Source: Flavobacteriales bacterium
GTDB lineage: Bacteria > Bacteroidota > Bacteroidia > Flavobacteriales_F > PHOS-HE28
DNA: 64,000 nucleotides
Assembly (NCBI GenBank): GCA_030584065.1
Contig: CP129489.1
Span: forward strand, 318,797-382,796
Direction of reading: 5' to 3'
Below the pieces are notes generated by a model. The model saw nothing but the letters and a program-made list of their open reading frames with translations. It searched no databases and was not told where the DNA came from. Shown one piece after another: positions 49,827 through 59,812 of the stretch; within the stretch, counting starts at the first letter, position 1; each line of letters starts with the position of its first letter. The position numbers and the translations under genes are program-made.

Positions 49827-50272
49827 GCGGGCTCACGGCAGAGGACTTCCTGACCGATGCGGAGCGGCAGCAGGTCTCCGCCATCATAGCGGAGGCCGAG
49901 CGCCGCACGTCCGGCGAGATCCGCGTGCACCTGGAGGACCACATCGAGGAGGATGTCCTGGACCATGCGGCTTTCATCTTCGAGGAGCTCGGCATGCACC
50001 GGACGGCCGACCGCAACGGCGTGCTCATCTACATCTGCGTCGCCGACCGCAAGGTGGCGGTGATCGGAGACAAGGGCATCAACGAGCGCGTGCCGCCCGG
50101 CTTCTGGACCGATGTGGTGGGGGTGCTGAAGCTCCATTTCGCGGCATCCCGGAATGCCGAGGGGCTCTGCGAGGCCGTGCGCCTGGTGGGGGAGAAGCTG
50201 CGCGCCTTCCATCCGCACAGGACCGGAGACCGCGACGAGCTCAGCAACGAGGTGAGCATCGGCAAGCGATGA
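49823..50272 (+). CDS. TPM-domain protein (cytosolic type)
   Basis: The product is 149 residues with a GTG start inside the lemA stop (GTGA). The TPM (Psb32/MOLO-1) fold shows EAERRTSGEIRVHLEDHIEE, LGMHRTADRNGVLIYICVAD and RKVAVIGDKGINERVPPGFW. No signal peptide. In this conserved operon a short TPM protein precedes a longer, membrane-attached one. Activity is unknown; a phosphatase activity is reported for a plant relative. Confidence 0.88.
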   Translation: MSGLTAEDFLTDAERQQVSAIIAEAERRTSGEIRVHLEDHIEEDVLDHAAFIFEELGMHRTADRNGVLIYICVADRKVAVIGDKGINERVPPGFWTDVVGVLKLHFAASRNAEGLCEAVRLVGEKLRAFHPHRTGDRDELSNEVSIGKR

Positions 50273-51069
50273 GGACCCTGGCGGCCATCGGCTTCGCGCT
50301 GCTTGCGTTGGGCGTCCATGCGGCGCGGTTCGATTGCAGCCTTGCGCCTCCCGCTGAGGCCCGGCAGGACCGCCTGGTGTGGTCATACACCGACCTGCTC
50401 GCCGCCGAGGAGGAGGCGCGCATCAACAGCCGCCTCACGGCCTTTGCGCGCGAGACGAGCAACAGGATCCTGCTGCTCATCGTGGATACCCTATGCGGTA
50501 CGGAAGCCAGCGACCTCGCCTTTCAGGTGGGGGAGCGCTGGGGCATCGGGCAGAAGGGCTTCGACAACGGCATCGTCTTCCTCATCAAGCCCACCGGCGC
50601 CGCCGGCCAGCGCAAGGTCTTCATCGCCACGGGCTACGGCCTCGAAGGGCCGATACCCGATGCCACGTGCAAGCGGATCGTGGAGAACGAGGTGCTGCCG
50701 CGCTTCCGCGACGGGCGCTTCGCCGAAGGGATCGAGGCGGCGCTGGATGTGCTCATGCCATTGGCCAAGGGCGAATTCGATCACAAGAGCTATGGCCGCA
50801 AGGGCGTGCCGTGGGCGCCGATGCTGCTCATGGCCTTCATCATGCTGCTCATGTTCCTGGCTTGGCGCGGGCGCGTGAAGCGGTATGCCCGCACCAACCG
50901 GCTCGATTTCTGGACGGCCATGTGGCTTCTCAGCCAGATGGACCGCCGCCAGGGCGGCGGGCATCACGGCACCACGGGAGGCTTCAGGGGCTTCCGGGGC
51001 GGAGGCGGCGGCTTCGGCGGCTTCGGCGGGGGCAGCTTCGGCGGAGGCGGAGCCGGCGGCAGCTGGTGA
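50269..51069 (+). CDS. TPM-domain membrane protein with Gly-rich tail
   Basis: The product is 266 residues: a hydrophobic export segment (TLAAIGFALLALGVHA), a TPM domain (VWSYTDLLAAEEEARINSRL, GEALGHRA-like VGERWGIGQKGFDNGIVFLI), a membrane helix near 185-200 (MLLMAFIMLLMFLAW), and a Gly/Phe-rich tail (RGFRGGGGGFGGFGGGSFGG). This is the usual YgcG-type layout. The start overlaps the previous stop (ATGA). Confidence 0.9.
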   Translation: MRTLAAIGFALLALGVHAARFDCSLAPPAEARQDRLVWSYTDLLAAEEEARINSRLTAFARETSNRILLLIVDTLCGTEASDLAFQVGERWGIGQKGFDNGIVFLIKPTGAAGQRKVFIATGYGLEGPIPDATCKRIVENEVLPRFRDGRFAEGIEAALDVLMPLAKGEFDHKSYGRKGVPWAPMLLMAFIMLLMFLAWRGRVKRYARTNRLDFWTAMWLLSQMDRRQGGGHHGTTGGFRGFRGGGGGFGGFGGGSFGGGGAGGSW

Positions 51070-51076
51070 TCAGTGC

Positions 51077-51808
51077 CTAGAAGTTCGGCTTCAGCATGTA
51101 CTTGCTGTAGAACGCATTGATGGCCTCCACGGCATCCTCCGGCTTGTCCACCACGCTGAAGAGGTCGAGGTCCTCCGGGTTGATGTAGCCCTGCTTCTCG
51201 CCCATGGTGTGCTTGATCCAGTCCAGCAGGCCCTGCCAGTAGCGCTTGCCGACCAGGATGATGGGGAAGCGGCCGATCTTCTGTGTCTGGATGAGGGTGA
51301 GCGCCTCGAAGAGCTCATCGAGCGTGCCGAAGCCGCCGGGCAGCACGATGAAGCCCTGGGAGTACTTGGTGAACATCACCTTGCGCACGAAGAAGTAGTC
51401 GAAGTGAAGGCTCTTCTCCTTGTCCACGTAGGGGTTCGAGGATTGCTCGAACGGCAGCTCGATGTTGAGGCCCACGCTGGTGCCGCCCCCGCGCTGGGCC
51501 CCCTTGTTGGCGGCCTCCATGATGCCCGGTCCGCCGCCGGTGATGACGCCGTAGCCGTTGCCGGTGAGCTGGAAGGCGATCTCCTCCGCCAGCGTGTACT
51601 CCGCAGCATCGGGCTTGGTGCGGGCGCTGCCGAAGATGCTCACGCAGGGCCGGATGCGCTGCATGGCCTCGAAGCCCTCCACGAACTCGCTCATGATCTT
51701 GAAGATGGCCCAGCTGTCGTTGGCCTTCACCTCGCTCCAGCCCTTGCGCTTGAAGGCGCGCTTGATGCGGCGCTCGCTCTCCTCCTTGGATTTGTGGTCG
51801 TGCTTCAT
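51077..51808 (-). CDS. LOG-family (TIGR00730) protein
   Basis: The product is 243 residues. The family motifs are VSIFGSARTKPD, GGGPGIMEAANKGAQRGGG and LPGGFGTLDELFE, the last being the PGGxGTxxE signature of cytokinin riboside-monophosphate phosphoribohydrolases. Bacterial members split nucleoside monophosphates into base and ribose phosphate. The ATG at 51808 gives the family start. It lies 96 bp after uvrA on the same strand and may be the last gene of the long envelope operon or separate. Confidence 0.85.
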   Translation of the reverse strand: MKHDHKSKEESERRIKRAFKRKGWSEVKANDSWAIFKIMSEFVEGFEAMQRIRPCVSIFGSARTKPDAAEYTLAEEIAFQLTGNGYGVITGGGPGIMEAANKGAQRGGGTSVGLNIELPFEQSSNPYVDKEKSLHFDYFFVRKVMFTKYSQGFIVLPGGFGTLDELFEALTLIQTQKIGRFPIILVGKRYWQGLLDWIKHTMGEKQGYINPEDLDLFSVVDKPEDAVEAINAFYSKYMLKPNF

Positions 51809-51904
51809 CTCGGGATGCGTCTGCCCAGCGAAGCAAGTCACCGCCCGCGTGTCCGTGCGATGCCCCTCCACGGCATTATCAACCGTTGCGCCGGGACAAA
51901 TGCG

Positions 51905-54760
51905 CTAGGCGAGTTCCGCCTTGAGGTAGGGCCAGGTGTGGCCGCGCCCCATCAGCACCACTTCCTCGGGCGTCCCCCGGGCCACCACCGTGCCGCCGCC
52001 GGCGCCGCCTTCGGGGCCCATGTCGATCACGTGGTCGGCGACCTTGATGATGTCGAGGTTATGCTCGATGACCAGCACGGTGTTGCCTTGGTCAACCAGG
52101 CGCTGCAGCACGGCGATGAGCTGCTTCACGTCGTCGAAATGGAGGCCGGTGGTGGGCTCGTCGAGGATGTAGAAGGTGCTGCCGGTGCCCTTGCGGCTCA
52201 GCTCGGTGGCCAGCTTGATGCGCTGCGCCTCCCCGCCGCTGAGCGTGGTGCTGCTCTGCCCCAGTTTCACGTAGCCAAGGCCCACCTCGAGCAGGGTGCG
52301 CAGCTTCTGGCTGATCTGGGGGATGTCGGCGAAGAGGGCGGCCGCCTCCTCCACCGGCATGTCCAGCACATCGGCGATGCTCTTGCCCTTGAAGCGCACC
52401 TCGAGGGTCTCCCGATCGTAGCGCTTGCCGCGGCAGGTTTCGCAGGGCACCGCTACATCGGGCAGGAAGTTCATCTCGATGGTGCGCAGCCCGGCCCCCT
52501 TGCAGGTCTCGCAGCGCCCGCCGGCGGTGTTGAAGCTGAAGCGGCCGGCCTTGTAGCCGCGGATCTTGGCGCTGGGCAATTGGGCGAACAGGTCGCGGAT
52601 GTGGTCGAAGAGCCCGGTGTAGGTGGCCGGATTGCTACGCGGGGTGCGACCGATGGGGCTCTGGTCCACCTCGATCACCTTGTCGATGTGCTCCAGGCCG
52701 CGCACGGAGTCGTAGGGCAGCGGCTGCAGGTCGCTGCGGTAGAAGTGCCTGCTGAGGATGGGGTAGAGGGTATCGCCGATGAGGGTGCTCTTGCCGCTCC
52801 CGCTCACCCCGGTGACGCAGATGAAGGTGCCCAGCGGGAAGTCCACGTCCACCGCCTTGAGGTTGTTGCCCGAGGCACCGCGCAGCGAGAGCCGCTTGCC
52901 GCTGCCCCGGCGGCGCTCGGCCGGCACCTCGATGCGCAGCTCGTTGCGGAGGTAGCGTGCCGTCACGCTGTCGCCGCGCAGGAGCTCCTTGGGGTGGCCC
53001 TCGGCCACGATCCGTCCACCGTGCTCGCCCGCGCCGGGGCCGATGTCGATCAGGTGGTCGGCGCTCAGCATCATCTCCTTGTCATGCTCCACCACCAGCA
53101 CGCTGTTGCCGCCGTCGCGCAGGTTGCGCAGGCTGCCGATGAGCCGCTGGTCATCGCGCTGGTGAAGCCCGATGCTGGGTTCATCGAGGATGTAGAGTAC
53201 GCCGGTGAGCTGGCTGCCGATCTGCGTGGCCAGGCGGATGCGCTGGGCCTCACCGCCGCTCAGGGACCGCGCGCTGCGGTCGAGGGTGAGGTACTCCAGG
53301 CCCACATCGAGCAGGAAGCCGCTCCGTGCGGTGATCTCCTTCACCACCTCGCGCGCGATCAGTGCCTTGGTCCCGCTCAGCCGGTCAGTCAGGCCCGACA
53401 TGAAGGCGTGCAGCCCGTTGATGGGCAGCTGGGCGAGCTCGGTGATGCTGCGGCCGTCCAGGCGGAAATGCAGGGCGGTCTTCTTCAGCCGGGCGCCGCC
53501 GCATTCAGGACAGCTCACCATGTGGGTGAAGCCGGCCGCCCATTTCTGCGCGGTCTTCGGGCCTTCCTCGGCCTGCTCCAGGATGAAGGGGATGATGCCT
53601 TCGAACTGCACGGTGCGGTCGCTCAGGCCGATGCTGCTGCTCACGCGCAGCGGCTCGTCCAGGCCGTTGAGCAGCGCCGCCAGCACCGCGTCCTCCATCT
53701 CCTCAACGGGCGTGTCCAGGTCGTGTCCGAAGCTCTCCAGCACGGCCTCCACCTGCTTGAACACCCAGTTGCTCTTGTAGCTGCCGAGCGCGACAATGGC
53801 GCCCTTGCGGATGCTCTTGCTGCGGTCGGGCACGATCCTGTCCAGCGCCACCTCCGTCACCTGGCCCAGGCCGCTGCACCGGGGGCAGGCACCGTAGGGG
53901 CTGTTGAAGCTGAAGAGGTTGGGCTCAGGCTCCTCGTAGGCGATGCCGCTGGTGGGGCACATGAGGTGGCGGCTCAGGAACCGCGGCGCGTGCTGGCCCT
54001 TGGCCTCCACCACCATGAGGCTGCCCTTGCCGTACTTCATCGCGGTCTGGATGGTCTCGGCCAGCCGCTTGCCGCTGCCTTCGCTCACCTTGATGCGGTC
54101 CACCACCAGCTCGATGTCGTGCACCTTGTAGCGGTCGAGCCGGGGGCGGCCCGTGAGGTCGAGCACCTCGCCATCGGCGCGGGCCCGCAGGAAGCCCTGG
54201 CGCAGCAGCTGCTCGAAGAGCTCGCGGTAGTGGCCCTTGCGGCCGCGCACGAGCGGCGCCAGGATGAGCACCTCCTTGCCGGCGTAGGCCTCGGCCACCA
54301 GCTCCACGATCTGCTGGTCGGTGTAGCGTACCATGGGCTCGCCGGTGACGTGCGAGTAGGCATCGGCCACGCGCGCATAGAGCAGGCGCAGCAGGTCGTA
54401 GATCTCCGTCACCGTGCCCACGGTGCTGCGCGGGTTGCGGCTGATCGTCTTCTGCTCGATGGCGATCACGGGGCTGAGCCCGGTGATCAGGTCCACGTCG
54501 GGCCGCTCGATGCCGCCGAGGAACTGGCGGGCATAGGCATTGAAGGTCTCGATGTAGCGCCGCTGCCCCTCGGCGTGGATCGTATCGAAGGCCAGGGAGC
54601 TCTTGCCGCTGCCGCTGAGCCCGGTGATCACCACCAGCTTGTCGCGCGGTATGCGCACATCGATGTCCTTCAGGTTGTGCACCCGGGCACCGAGCACCTC
54701 GATGTGGTCGTCGGCCGTGCCTTCCTCGCTGGCGGCGGCCTTCAGGGCTTCAGTCTTCAA
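51905..54760 (-). CDS. uvrA: Excinuclease ABC subunit UvrA
   Basis: The product is 951 residues. Two ABC ATPase modules are visible: Walker [21 protein letters not shown] and [17 protein letters not shown], signatures [12 protein letters not shown] and [12 protein letters not shown], and Walker [17 protein letters not shown] and [15 protein letters not shown]. Zinc-binding CxxC pairs occur ([34 protein letters not shown]). It recognises DNA damage in nucleotide excision repair. The start overlaps the lytic transglycosylase stop by four bases, an unusual place for this gene. Confidence 0.97.
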   Translation of the reverse strand: MKTEALKAAASEEGTADDHIEVLGARVHNLKDIDVRIPRDKLVVITGLSGSGKSSLAFDTIHAEGQRRYIETFNAYARQFLGGIERPDVDLITGLSPVIAIEQKTISRNPRSTVGTVTEIYDLLRLLYARVADAYSHVTGEPMVRYTDQQIVELVAEAYAGKEVLILAPLVRGRKGHYRELFEQLLRQGFLRARADGEVLDLTGRPRLDRYKVHDIELVVDRIKVSEGSGKRLAETIQTAMKYGKGSLMVVEAKGQHAPRFLSRHLMCPTSGIAYEEPEPNLFSFNSPYGACPRCSGLGQVTEVALDRIVPDRSKSIRKGAIVALGSYKSNWVFKQVEAVLESFGHDLDTPVEEMEDAVLAALLNGLDEPLRVSSSIGLSDRTVQFEGIIPFILEQAEEGPKTAQKWAAGFTHMVSCPECGGARLKKTALHFRLDGRSITELAQLPINGLHAFMSGLTDRLSGTKALIAREVVKEITARSGFLLDVGLEYLTLDRSARSLSGGEAQRIRLATQIGSQLTGVLYILDEPSIGLHQRDDQRLIGSLRNLRDGGNSVLVVEHDKEMMLSADHLIDIGPGAGEHGGRIVAEGHPKELLRGDSVTARYLRNELRIEVPAERRRGSGKRLSLRGASGNNLKAVDVDFPLGTFICVTGVSGSGKSTLIGDTLYPILSRHFYRSDLQPLPYDSVRGLEHIDKVIEVDQSPIGRTPRSNPATYTGLFDHIRDLFAQLPSAKIRGYKAGRFSFNTAGGRCETCKGAGLRTIEMNFLPDVAVPCETCRGKRYDRETLEVRFKGKSIADVLDMPVEEAAALFADIPQISQKLRTLLEVGLGYVKLGQSSTTLSGGEAQRIKLATELSRKGTGSTFYILDEPTTGLHFDDVKQLIAVLQRLVDQGNTVLVIEHNLDIIKVADHVIDMGPEGGAGGGTVVARGTPEEVVLMGRGHTWPYLKAELA

Positions 54761-55719
54761 GGCTCCGCAGGGGCATCATGGAAGCCCTCGCCCGGCAGCA
54801 GCAGGGTGTAGGCCCGGCCCTCCTTGTTGGTGAGGCGGGTGTCGCGCAGCCAGGGGTTGAGCAGCTTCACGGTCTTGTAATCGGTGCCGTGCCGGAGGGC
54901 GAAGGCCGCGATGTCCTCGATCGGGCCCTTCACCTCGATGGGCCGGGTGGCATAGGGCGGGTAGAGGTCGCGCTTCCGCAGGTGGAATCCGTAGCGCTGC
55001 GGCTCGCGGATGATCTCCTTCATGGCGAGGATCCGGAACACGTAGCGGCTCGTCTCCTCCGGCAGCAGGAGGTCGAAGTAGCTCTCCTTCTTCTGGCGGC
55101 CCAGCTGCTTGTCCACGCCGCCGGGGCCGAGGTTGTAGGCCGCCGCGGCGAGTGCCCAGCTGCCGTACTTGGCATAGGCCGCCTTCAGGTACTTGCAGGC
55201 GGCCACGGTGCTCTTCTCCACGTTGTAACGCTCGTCCACCTCGCCGTTCACCTCCAGCCCGTAGCCCTGGCCGGTCTCCTTCATGAACTGCCAGTATCCG
55301 GCCGCGCCGGCGGGCGAGACCACATTGGTGAAGTTGCTCTCCACCAAGGCCAGGTACTTCATGTCGTCCGGCACGCCCTCGCGCTTCAGTACCTCCTCGA
55401 TGAGGGGGAACCACCGATTGGCCCGCTTGTGCGCCAGGAGGGTGTTGCTCTGCCAGTAGGTGTTCACCAGGAGCTCGCGGTCGAGCCGCTCGCGCACGTC
55501 GATGCGGTCCAGCGGCACCGGTTCGCCGCAGAAGGAGAGCTCATTGGGCAGCGTGAGGGAGAAGACCTTGTAGCCGTCGTTGAAGTGGCGCAGGTGGTCC
55601 AGGTCGGACTCGGCGCTGCTGGCGGAAAAGGTGAACAGGTGCAGCGCGGCCGAACCGCCGGCCAGCAGGGCCATCCATAGCGCGGTGCGCCAGCCGAGGC
55701 GGAGGAGCTTGCGTTTCAT
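54757..55719 (-). CDS. Lytic transglycosylase (MltD-like)
   Basis: The product is 320 residues. An N-terminal membrane or signal helix ([18 protein letters not shown]) precedes an SLT domain with the catalytic Glu in [20 protein letters not shown], then [14 protein letters not shown] and [20 protein letters not shown]-terminal segment ([20 protein letters not shown]) looks like a degenerate LysM. It cuts peptidoglycan in the periplasm. It overlaps both neighbours by four bases. Confidence 0.9.
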   Translation of the reverse strand: MKRKLLRLGWRTALWMALLAGGSAALHLFTFSASSAESDLDHLRHFNDGYKVFSLTLPNELSFCGEPVPLDRIDVRERLDRELLVNTYWQSNTLLAHKRANRWFPLIEEVLKREGVPDDMKYLALVESNFTNVVSPAGAAGYWQFMKETGQGYGLEVNGEVDERYNVEKSTVAACKYLKAAYAKYGSWALAAAAYNLGPGGVDKQLGRQKKESYFDLLLPEETSRYVFRILAMKEIIREPQRYGFHLRKRDLYPPYATRPIEVKGPIEDIAAFALRHGTDYKTVKLLNPWLRDTRLTNKEGRAYTLLLPGEGFHDAPAEP

Positions 55720-56795
55720 GGGCGCGGCTTGGACCGGTGGGTGATGGAGAAAAGCGTGCCGAAGACGGCCAGGCCGTATGCAACGAAGATACCGGTGTGC
55801 AGGTTCGTCCAGACCGTGACGAAACGGCACATCACGAAGGTGAGGAAGACGTTCACCAGGCTGATGCCGATGAAGACAAGGGCCACCTGGCCGTCGCTGA
55901 GCCCCAGGTAGCCCAGGTGGTGGGTGGTGTGGTCGCGCCCGCCCACGAAGGGGCTGCGGCCGCGCATCACGCGGTTGATGGAGACGGTGGCCGTGTCGGC
56001 GATCGGCAGCAGGAACACGGTGAGGGGCGCGATCATCTGCCGGGCGGGCTCCCAGGCGCCGGTGGGCGATTCGCCGTTCCAGAAGAAGCGGATGCCGACG
56101 AAGGCGAGCAGCACGCCCAGGAACTGGCTGCCGGTATCGCCCATGAACATGCGGGAGGGGTGCCAGTTGAAGAAGAGGAAGCCGCTGAGGGCGGCCATCA
56201 CCCCCACCATGAGCACCATGTACACGGGTTCCATGGCATCGCGCACGATGAGCGCCACCACGGCGGCGGCGAGGATGGCGATGGAGACCACCGTGGTGAT
56301 GGCGTCCATGTTGTCGAGCATGTTGATGGAGTTCATCATGCCCACCACCCAGAGGAGCGTGAGCGCATGGTTGGCCCAGGGAGCCTCGAAGAGGTCGATG
56401 GTGGTGCCGGTGGCGATGAGGATGCCGCCGCAGGCGAGCTGCACCAGGAACTTCAGCAGGGGGCGGGTGTTGTACGCATCGTCGGCCAGGCCCATGAGGA
56501 AGCCGAGCGAGGTCGCGGCCAGCAGGCCGAGCAGCTCGGGCTTGAGGGTGGCGCCGGCTTCGCCCGGGAAGATGACCCCGTGCAGCGAGAAGCAGGCCAG
56601 GAACAGGATGTAGAAGCCGATGCCGCCGAAGGCCGGCTTGTGGCTGCTGCTCCAGCGCACCAGCATCTGGTCCTTCTCCCGGATGCCCAGCGTGCGCGCG
56701 AAGCGCATGAACAGCGAGTTCACGAGCAGGCTGAAGACCAAGGCCGCGAAGAAGAGCCCGGAGTAGATCAGGAAGAGCTGCGTTGCGCCGTACAT
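55716..56795 (-). CDS. WecA/MraY-family undecaprenyl-phosphate sugar-1-phosphate transferase
   Basis: The product is 359 residues with about eleven membrane helices. Conserved loops include SHKPAFGGIGFY, LMGLADDAYNTRP (the DD pair), INMLDNMDAITT, SRMFMGDTGSQFLG and the histidine motif GGRDHTTHHLGYLG. It starts polymer synthesis by joining a sugar phosphate (often GlcNAc) to undecaprenyl phosphate. Position after rfbC and the Wza/Wzc-like genes suggests exopolysaccharide rather than peptidoglycan. Confidence 0.88.
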   Translation of the reverse strand: MYGATQLFLIYSGLFFAALVFSLLVNSLFMRFARTLGIREKDQMLVRWSSSHKPAFGGIGFYILFLACFSLHGVIFPGEAGATLKPELLGLLAATSLGFLMGLADDAYNTRPLLKFLVQLACGGILIATGTTIDLFEAPWANHALTLLWVVGMMNSINMLDNMDAITTVVSIAILAAAVVALIVRDAMEPVYMVLMVGVMAALSGFLFFNWHPSRMFMGDTGSQFLGVLLAFVGIRFFWNGESPTGAWEPARQMIAPLTVFLLPIADTATVSINRVMRGRSPFVGGRDHTTHHLGYLGLSDGQVALVFIGISLVNVFLTFVMCRFVTVWTNLHTGIFVAYGLAVFGTLFSITHRSKPRP

Positions 56796-56810
56796 GGGGT
56801 CGATGGGCTC

Positions 56811-57353
56811 CTATCGCCCCCAGGGGCCGTTGAAGGCGAAGCCCTCGCGGTCCTTGGGGCTCACCAAGGGCGCTTCAATGCCCCAATCGATGCCCAGGTC
56901 GGGGTCGTCCCACCGGATGGTGCGCTCCGAGGCGGGGTGGTAGAGCGCGGTGCACTTGTAGGCGAAGACGGTGTCGTCCTCGAGCGCCACGAAGCCGTGC
57001 GCGAAGCCCGGCGGCACCCACAGCATGGCCGGCGACCTCCCGTCAAGGGGCACCTTCACGTGCCGGCCGTAGGTGGGGCTGCCGGGGCGGATGTCCACGC
57101 ACACGTCGATCACGGCGCCGCGCACCACGCGCACCAGCTTGCCCTGGGCATGGGGGGCGATCTGGAAGTGGAGGCCGCGCAGCACGCCTCGGCGCGAGGT
57201 GCTCTCGTTGTCCTGCACGAAGGCGCGCGGGCCGATCAGCCGGTCCATGGCCGGCTGGCTCCAGGTCTCCATGAAGGAGCCCCGGTCATCGGCGAAGATG
57301 CGGGGCCGCATGAGCAGCAGGCCCTGGATGGGGTAGGTCGTGGTCTCCATCAT
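56811..57353 (-). CDS. rfbC: dTDP-4-dehydrorhamnose 3,5-epimerase
   Basis: The product is 180 residues, a cupin enzyme of normal length. Motifs are RGSFMETWSQ, STSRRGVLRGLHFQ (with the active-site His), VVRGAVIDVCVDIRPGSPTY and VPPGFAHGFVALEDD. It makes dTDP-4-keto-rhamnose, a precursor of dTDP-rhamnose. rfbA, B and D are not in the window. The start overlaps the wzc-like stop by four bases. Confidence 0.95.
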   Translation of the reverse strand: MMETTTYPIQGLLLMRPRIFADDRGSFMETWSQPAMDRLIGPRAFVQDNESTSRRGVLRGLHFQIAPHAQGKLVRVVRGAVIDVCVDIRPGSPTYGRHVKVPLDGRSPAMLWVPPGFAHGFVALEDDTVFAYKCTALYHPASERTIRWDDPDLGIDWGIEAPLVSPKDREGFAFNGPWGR

Positions 57354-59800
57354 CCCTTGCTGAATAGGCCGCCGAAGAGTCCGCGCTTGCGCTTGGTGCT
57401 GCGTTCCTCGTAATAGCCGCCGCTGTAGCCATAGCCATAGCCGTAGCCGTAGCCATAGCCGTAGTTGTAGCCGTACTTGTTCCGGTCGATGTCCACGCCG
57501 TTGAGCACGCAGGTGAGCCGCTTGATGCTGTTCTCGTTGATCAGCCGGTCCACGTTCTGCACGAACTGCTTCTTGCTGTAGTCGCTGCGGAAGATGTAGA
57601 TGGGGTAGTCGGCCAGCTGGATCATGGGGATGCCATCGGTCACCAGGCCCACCGGCGGGTTGTCGAGCAGCACCACGTCATAGCGCTGCTTGAGCTCGGT
57701 GAGCACGTCGGTCATCGCCTGGCTGATGATGAGCTCCGAGGGGTTCGGCGGGATGGGGCCGGCCGTGATGTAGTCCAGCGATGCCAGGTTGCTCTTGCGG
57801 ATGCAGGAGTCGAGCGTGTCCTTGCCGATGAGGATGGTGCTCATGCCGCGGGCGTTGTCCACATCGAAGCCCAGGTGGATCTTGGGCTTGCGCATGTCGA
57901 GGTCGAGGATGATGACGCGCTTTCCGCCGTAGGAGATGATCCCGGCCAGGTTCATCGCCACGAAGGTCTTGCCCTCGCCGGAGATGGTGCTGGTGATGGC
58001 CACCACCTTGGGCCCGGGGGTGTTGTCCACGAACTGCATGTTGGTGCGGACCGACCGGAAGGCCTCGGCGATGAGCGACTTGGGGTTCTTGTCGATGAGC
58101 AGCTGCGAGATGGGGATCTCCTTCTTGTACTTGGGGATCATGCCCAGGATGCCGATGCTCGCATGCGAGAGCTTGGCGATGTCGTGCAGGCTGGTGATGT
58201 TGTCGTGCATGATGTAGCGCACGAGCAGGATGAGCATGCAGATGGCGATGCCGGTGACGAGGTAGGAGATGATGACCACCTCGCGGTTCGGGGTCATGGG
58301 CACCTGGGCCAGGGCGGCATCCTGGAGGATGCGGTTCTGCGGGACGAAGCCCGCCTTGCTGATGCGGTACTCGATCTCCTTCTCGAGCAGCAGGGTGTAG
58401 TACTTCTGGTTGATGTTGAACACGCGCTCCACGCGGGCGTACTCCAGCTCCTTCTCCGGCAGCTTGCGGAAGCGGGAGTCGAGCTCCTCCAGCTGCCCGG
58501 CGAGGTCGTCGCGCTGCTCCTCGGCCGCGCGGCGCAGGCGGTGGATGGTCTCCAGCAGCACCTTCTTCTGGATCTCGATGCGCCCGGCGGTGGCGCGCGA
58601 AGCGGGGTGCACCGGGGTGGCCTCCGTGGCGATGATCTCGCGGTCCTGCAGCAGGTCCTGCAGCTGGCGCAGCGGGGTGGAGAGCGTGGGCTCGTACTTG
58701 GTGCCGAGCAGCAGGGGGATGAGGTCGTGCGCATCGATCTCCTCCACCGGCCGGTCGGTGGCGGCCTCCAGGGCCCGGAGCACCTCGATGTCGAGCGTGA
58801 GCCGCACCAGGTCGTCCTCGTAGCGGTCCGACCGCTCCAGCAGCAGCGGGGTCAGGGTCTGCACATCGGCCACGCGGTTCTCGCCACGGAAGCGCTGCAG
58901 GGTGAACTCCGAGTCGCGCAGCTCCCCGTAGGCGGTGTCCTTCTGCGTGCGGATGAACTCGATCACGTTGCGCGCGCTGCTGCTCTGGCGCACGAGGTCG
59001 TAATCGATGAAGGTGGTGGCCAGGGCCTGCGAGAGGTCGCGCGCGAGCCAGGGGTTCGGGTCGCTGCAGCTCACCTCGATCGTCTTGGCGTTGTAGTCCA
59101 GCACCTTCACCAGCACCTGCGCGGCGTACTTGTCCAGCAGCTTGGGCAGCGAGTTGATCTTCAGGTACAGGTTCACCTTCGCATCGGGATCGTGCAGGAT
59201 GGGATGGTCGCCCAGCTCGAGCCGGCAGGTGAAATGCGGCAGGCGGATCTCGCCGCTGCGGGGGAAGCTCTCCTTGATCACCACCGACCCGATGGTGTAG
59301 CTGAAGCCCACGCGGTCGGGCTTGGAGAGGTCCACGAAGACCGGGAGGTCCACTACGGCGCTGTCGGTCACCGTCAGGTCGCGCAGCTTGAAGAAGCTGT
59401 GGATGTAGTACTCCTCGGTGAGGATCTGGCCCCGGTTGAAGTAGCTCACCTGCAGGGGGAGCTGCTCCAGGGCCATGCCCAGGAACAGGCGGCTGCGCAT
59501 GAACTCCAGGTCCACGGCCAGGTTCTGGTCCTCGGTGAAGGTGGCCATCATCAGCACCTGCTTGGCGGTGTTGCTGCCGCCCACCTGGATGATGGCGCGC
59601 GACTGGAAGATGGGGGCCGTGTAGCGCAGGTAGAGCGCCGCCGAGGCGCCGGCGAGCAGGAGCACCAGCACCACCCACACCATGCTGCGCTTCAGGATGT
59701 AGAGGAACAGCCCGAGCTCGAACTCATTGCTGAAGTTCGTGATCCGCTGCTTGTAGCTCTCGAAGCTTACGTTGCGGTTGCTGATATCCTCGGAGAGCAT
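57350..59800 (-). CDS. Wzc-like polysaccharide co-polymerase / BY-kinase
   Basis: The product is 816 residues: a cytosolic N-terminus, TM1 (VWVVLVLLLAGASAALYL), a large periplasmic coiled-coil region, TM2 (IISYLVTGIAICMLILLVRY), and a BY-kinase domain with Walker A STISGEGKTFVAMN, Walker A' VIILDLDMRKP and Walker B VVLLDNPPVGLVTDG. The tail is a run of Tyr-Gly pairs. It controls chain length and export, and is regulated by phosphorylation of the tyrosine tail. It follows the wza-like gene by 12 bp. Confidence 0.93.
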   Translation of the reverse strand: MLSEDISNRNVSFESYKQRITNFSNEFELGLFLYILKRSMVWVVLVLLLAGASAALYLRYTAPIFQSRAIIQVGGSNTAKQVLMMATFTEDQNLAVDLEFMRSRLFLGMALEQLPLQVSYFNRGQILTEEYYIHSFFKLRDLTVTDSAVVDLPVFVDLSKPDRVGFSYTIGSVVIKESFPRSGEIRLPHFTCRLELGDHPILHDPDAKVNLYLKINSLPKLLDKYAAQVLVKVLDYNAKTIEVSCSDPNPWLARDLSQALATTFIDYDLVRQSSSARNVIEFIRTQKDTAYGELRDSEFTLQRFRGENRVADVQTLTPLLLERSDRYEDDLVRLTLDIEVLRALEAATDRPVEEIDAHDLIPLLLGTKYEPTLSTPLRQLQDLLQDREIIATEATPVHPASRATAGRIEIQKKVLLETIHRLRRAAEEQRDDLAGQLEELDSRFRKLPEKELEYARVERVFNINQKYYTLLLEKEIEYRISKAGFVPQNRILQDAALAQVPMTPNREVVIISYLVTGIAICMLILLVRYIMHDNITSLHDIAKLSHASIGILGMIPKYKKEIPISQLLIDKNPKSLIAEAFRSVRTNMQFVDNTPGPKVVAITSTISGEGKTFVAMNLAGIISYGGKRVIILDLDMRKPKIHLGFDVDNARGMSTILIGKDTLDSCIRKSNLASLDYITAGPIPPNPSELIISQAMTDVLTELKQRYDVVLLDNPPVGLVTDGIPMIQLADYPIYIFRSDYSKKQFVQNVDRLINENSIKRLTCVLNGVDIDRNKYGYNYGYGYGYGYGYGYSGGYYEERSTKRKRGLFGGLFSKG
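57425..57462 (-). repeat. Hexanucleotide repeats encoding the (Tyr-Gly)n tail
   Basis: About six tandem GGCTAT or GGCTAC units (read as GTAGCC or ATAGCC on the plus strand) encode the YGYGYG tail of the Wzc-like kinase. Tandem repeats of this kind can change number by slippage without breaking the frame. Confidence 0.75.
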
Positions 59801-59812
59801 CCGCGCGTGCGC

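Noticed and set aside
50985..51066. Low-complexity GGCGG repeat as a possible regulatory repeat
   Set aside because: It is the coding DNA of the Gly-rich tail usual in YgcG-type TPM proteins.
50885..54811. 1308-codon plus-strand open frame opposite uvrA
   Set aside because: It is antisense to an unmistakable uvrA and has a low-complexity His/Ala/Val/Gly-rich composition, typical of shadow frames in GC-rich DNA.
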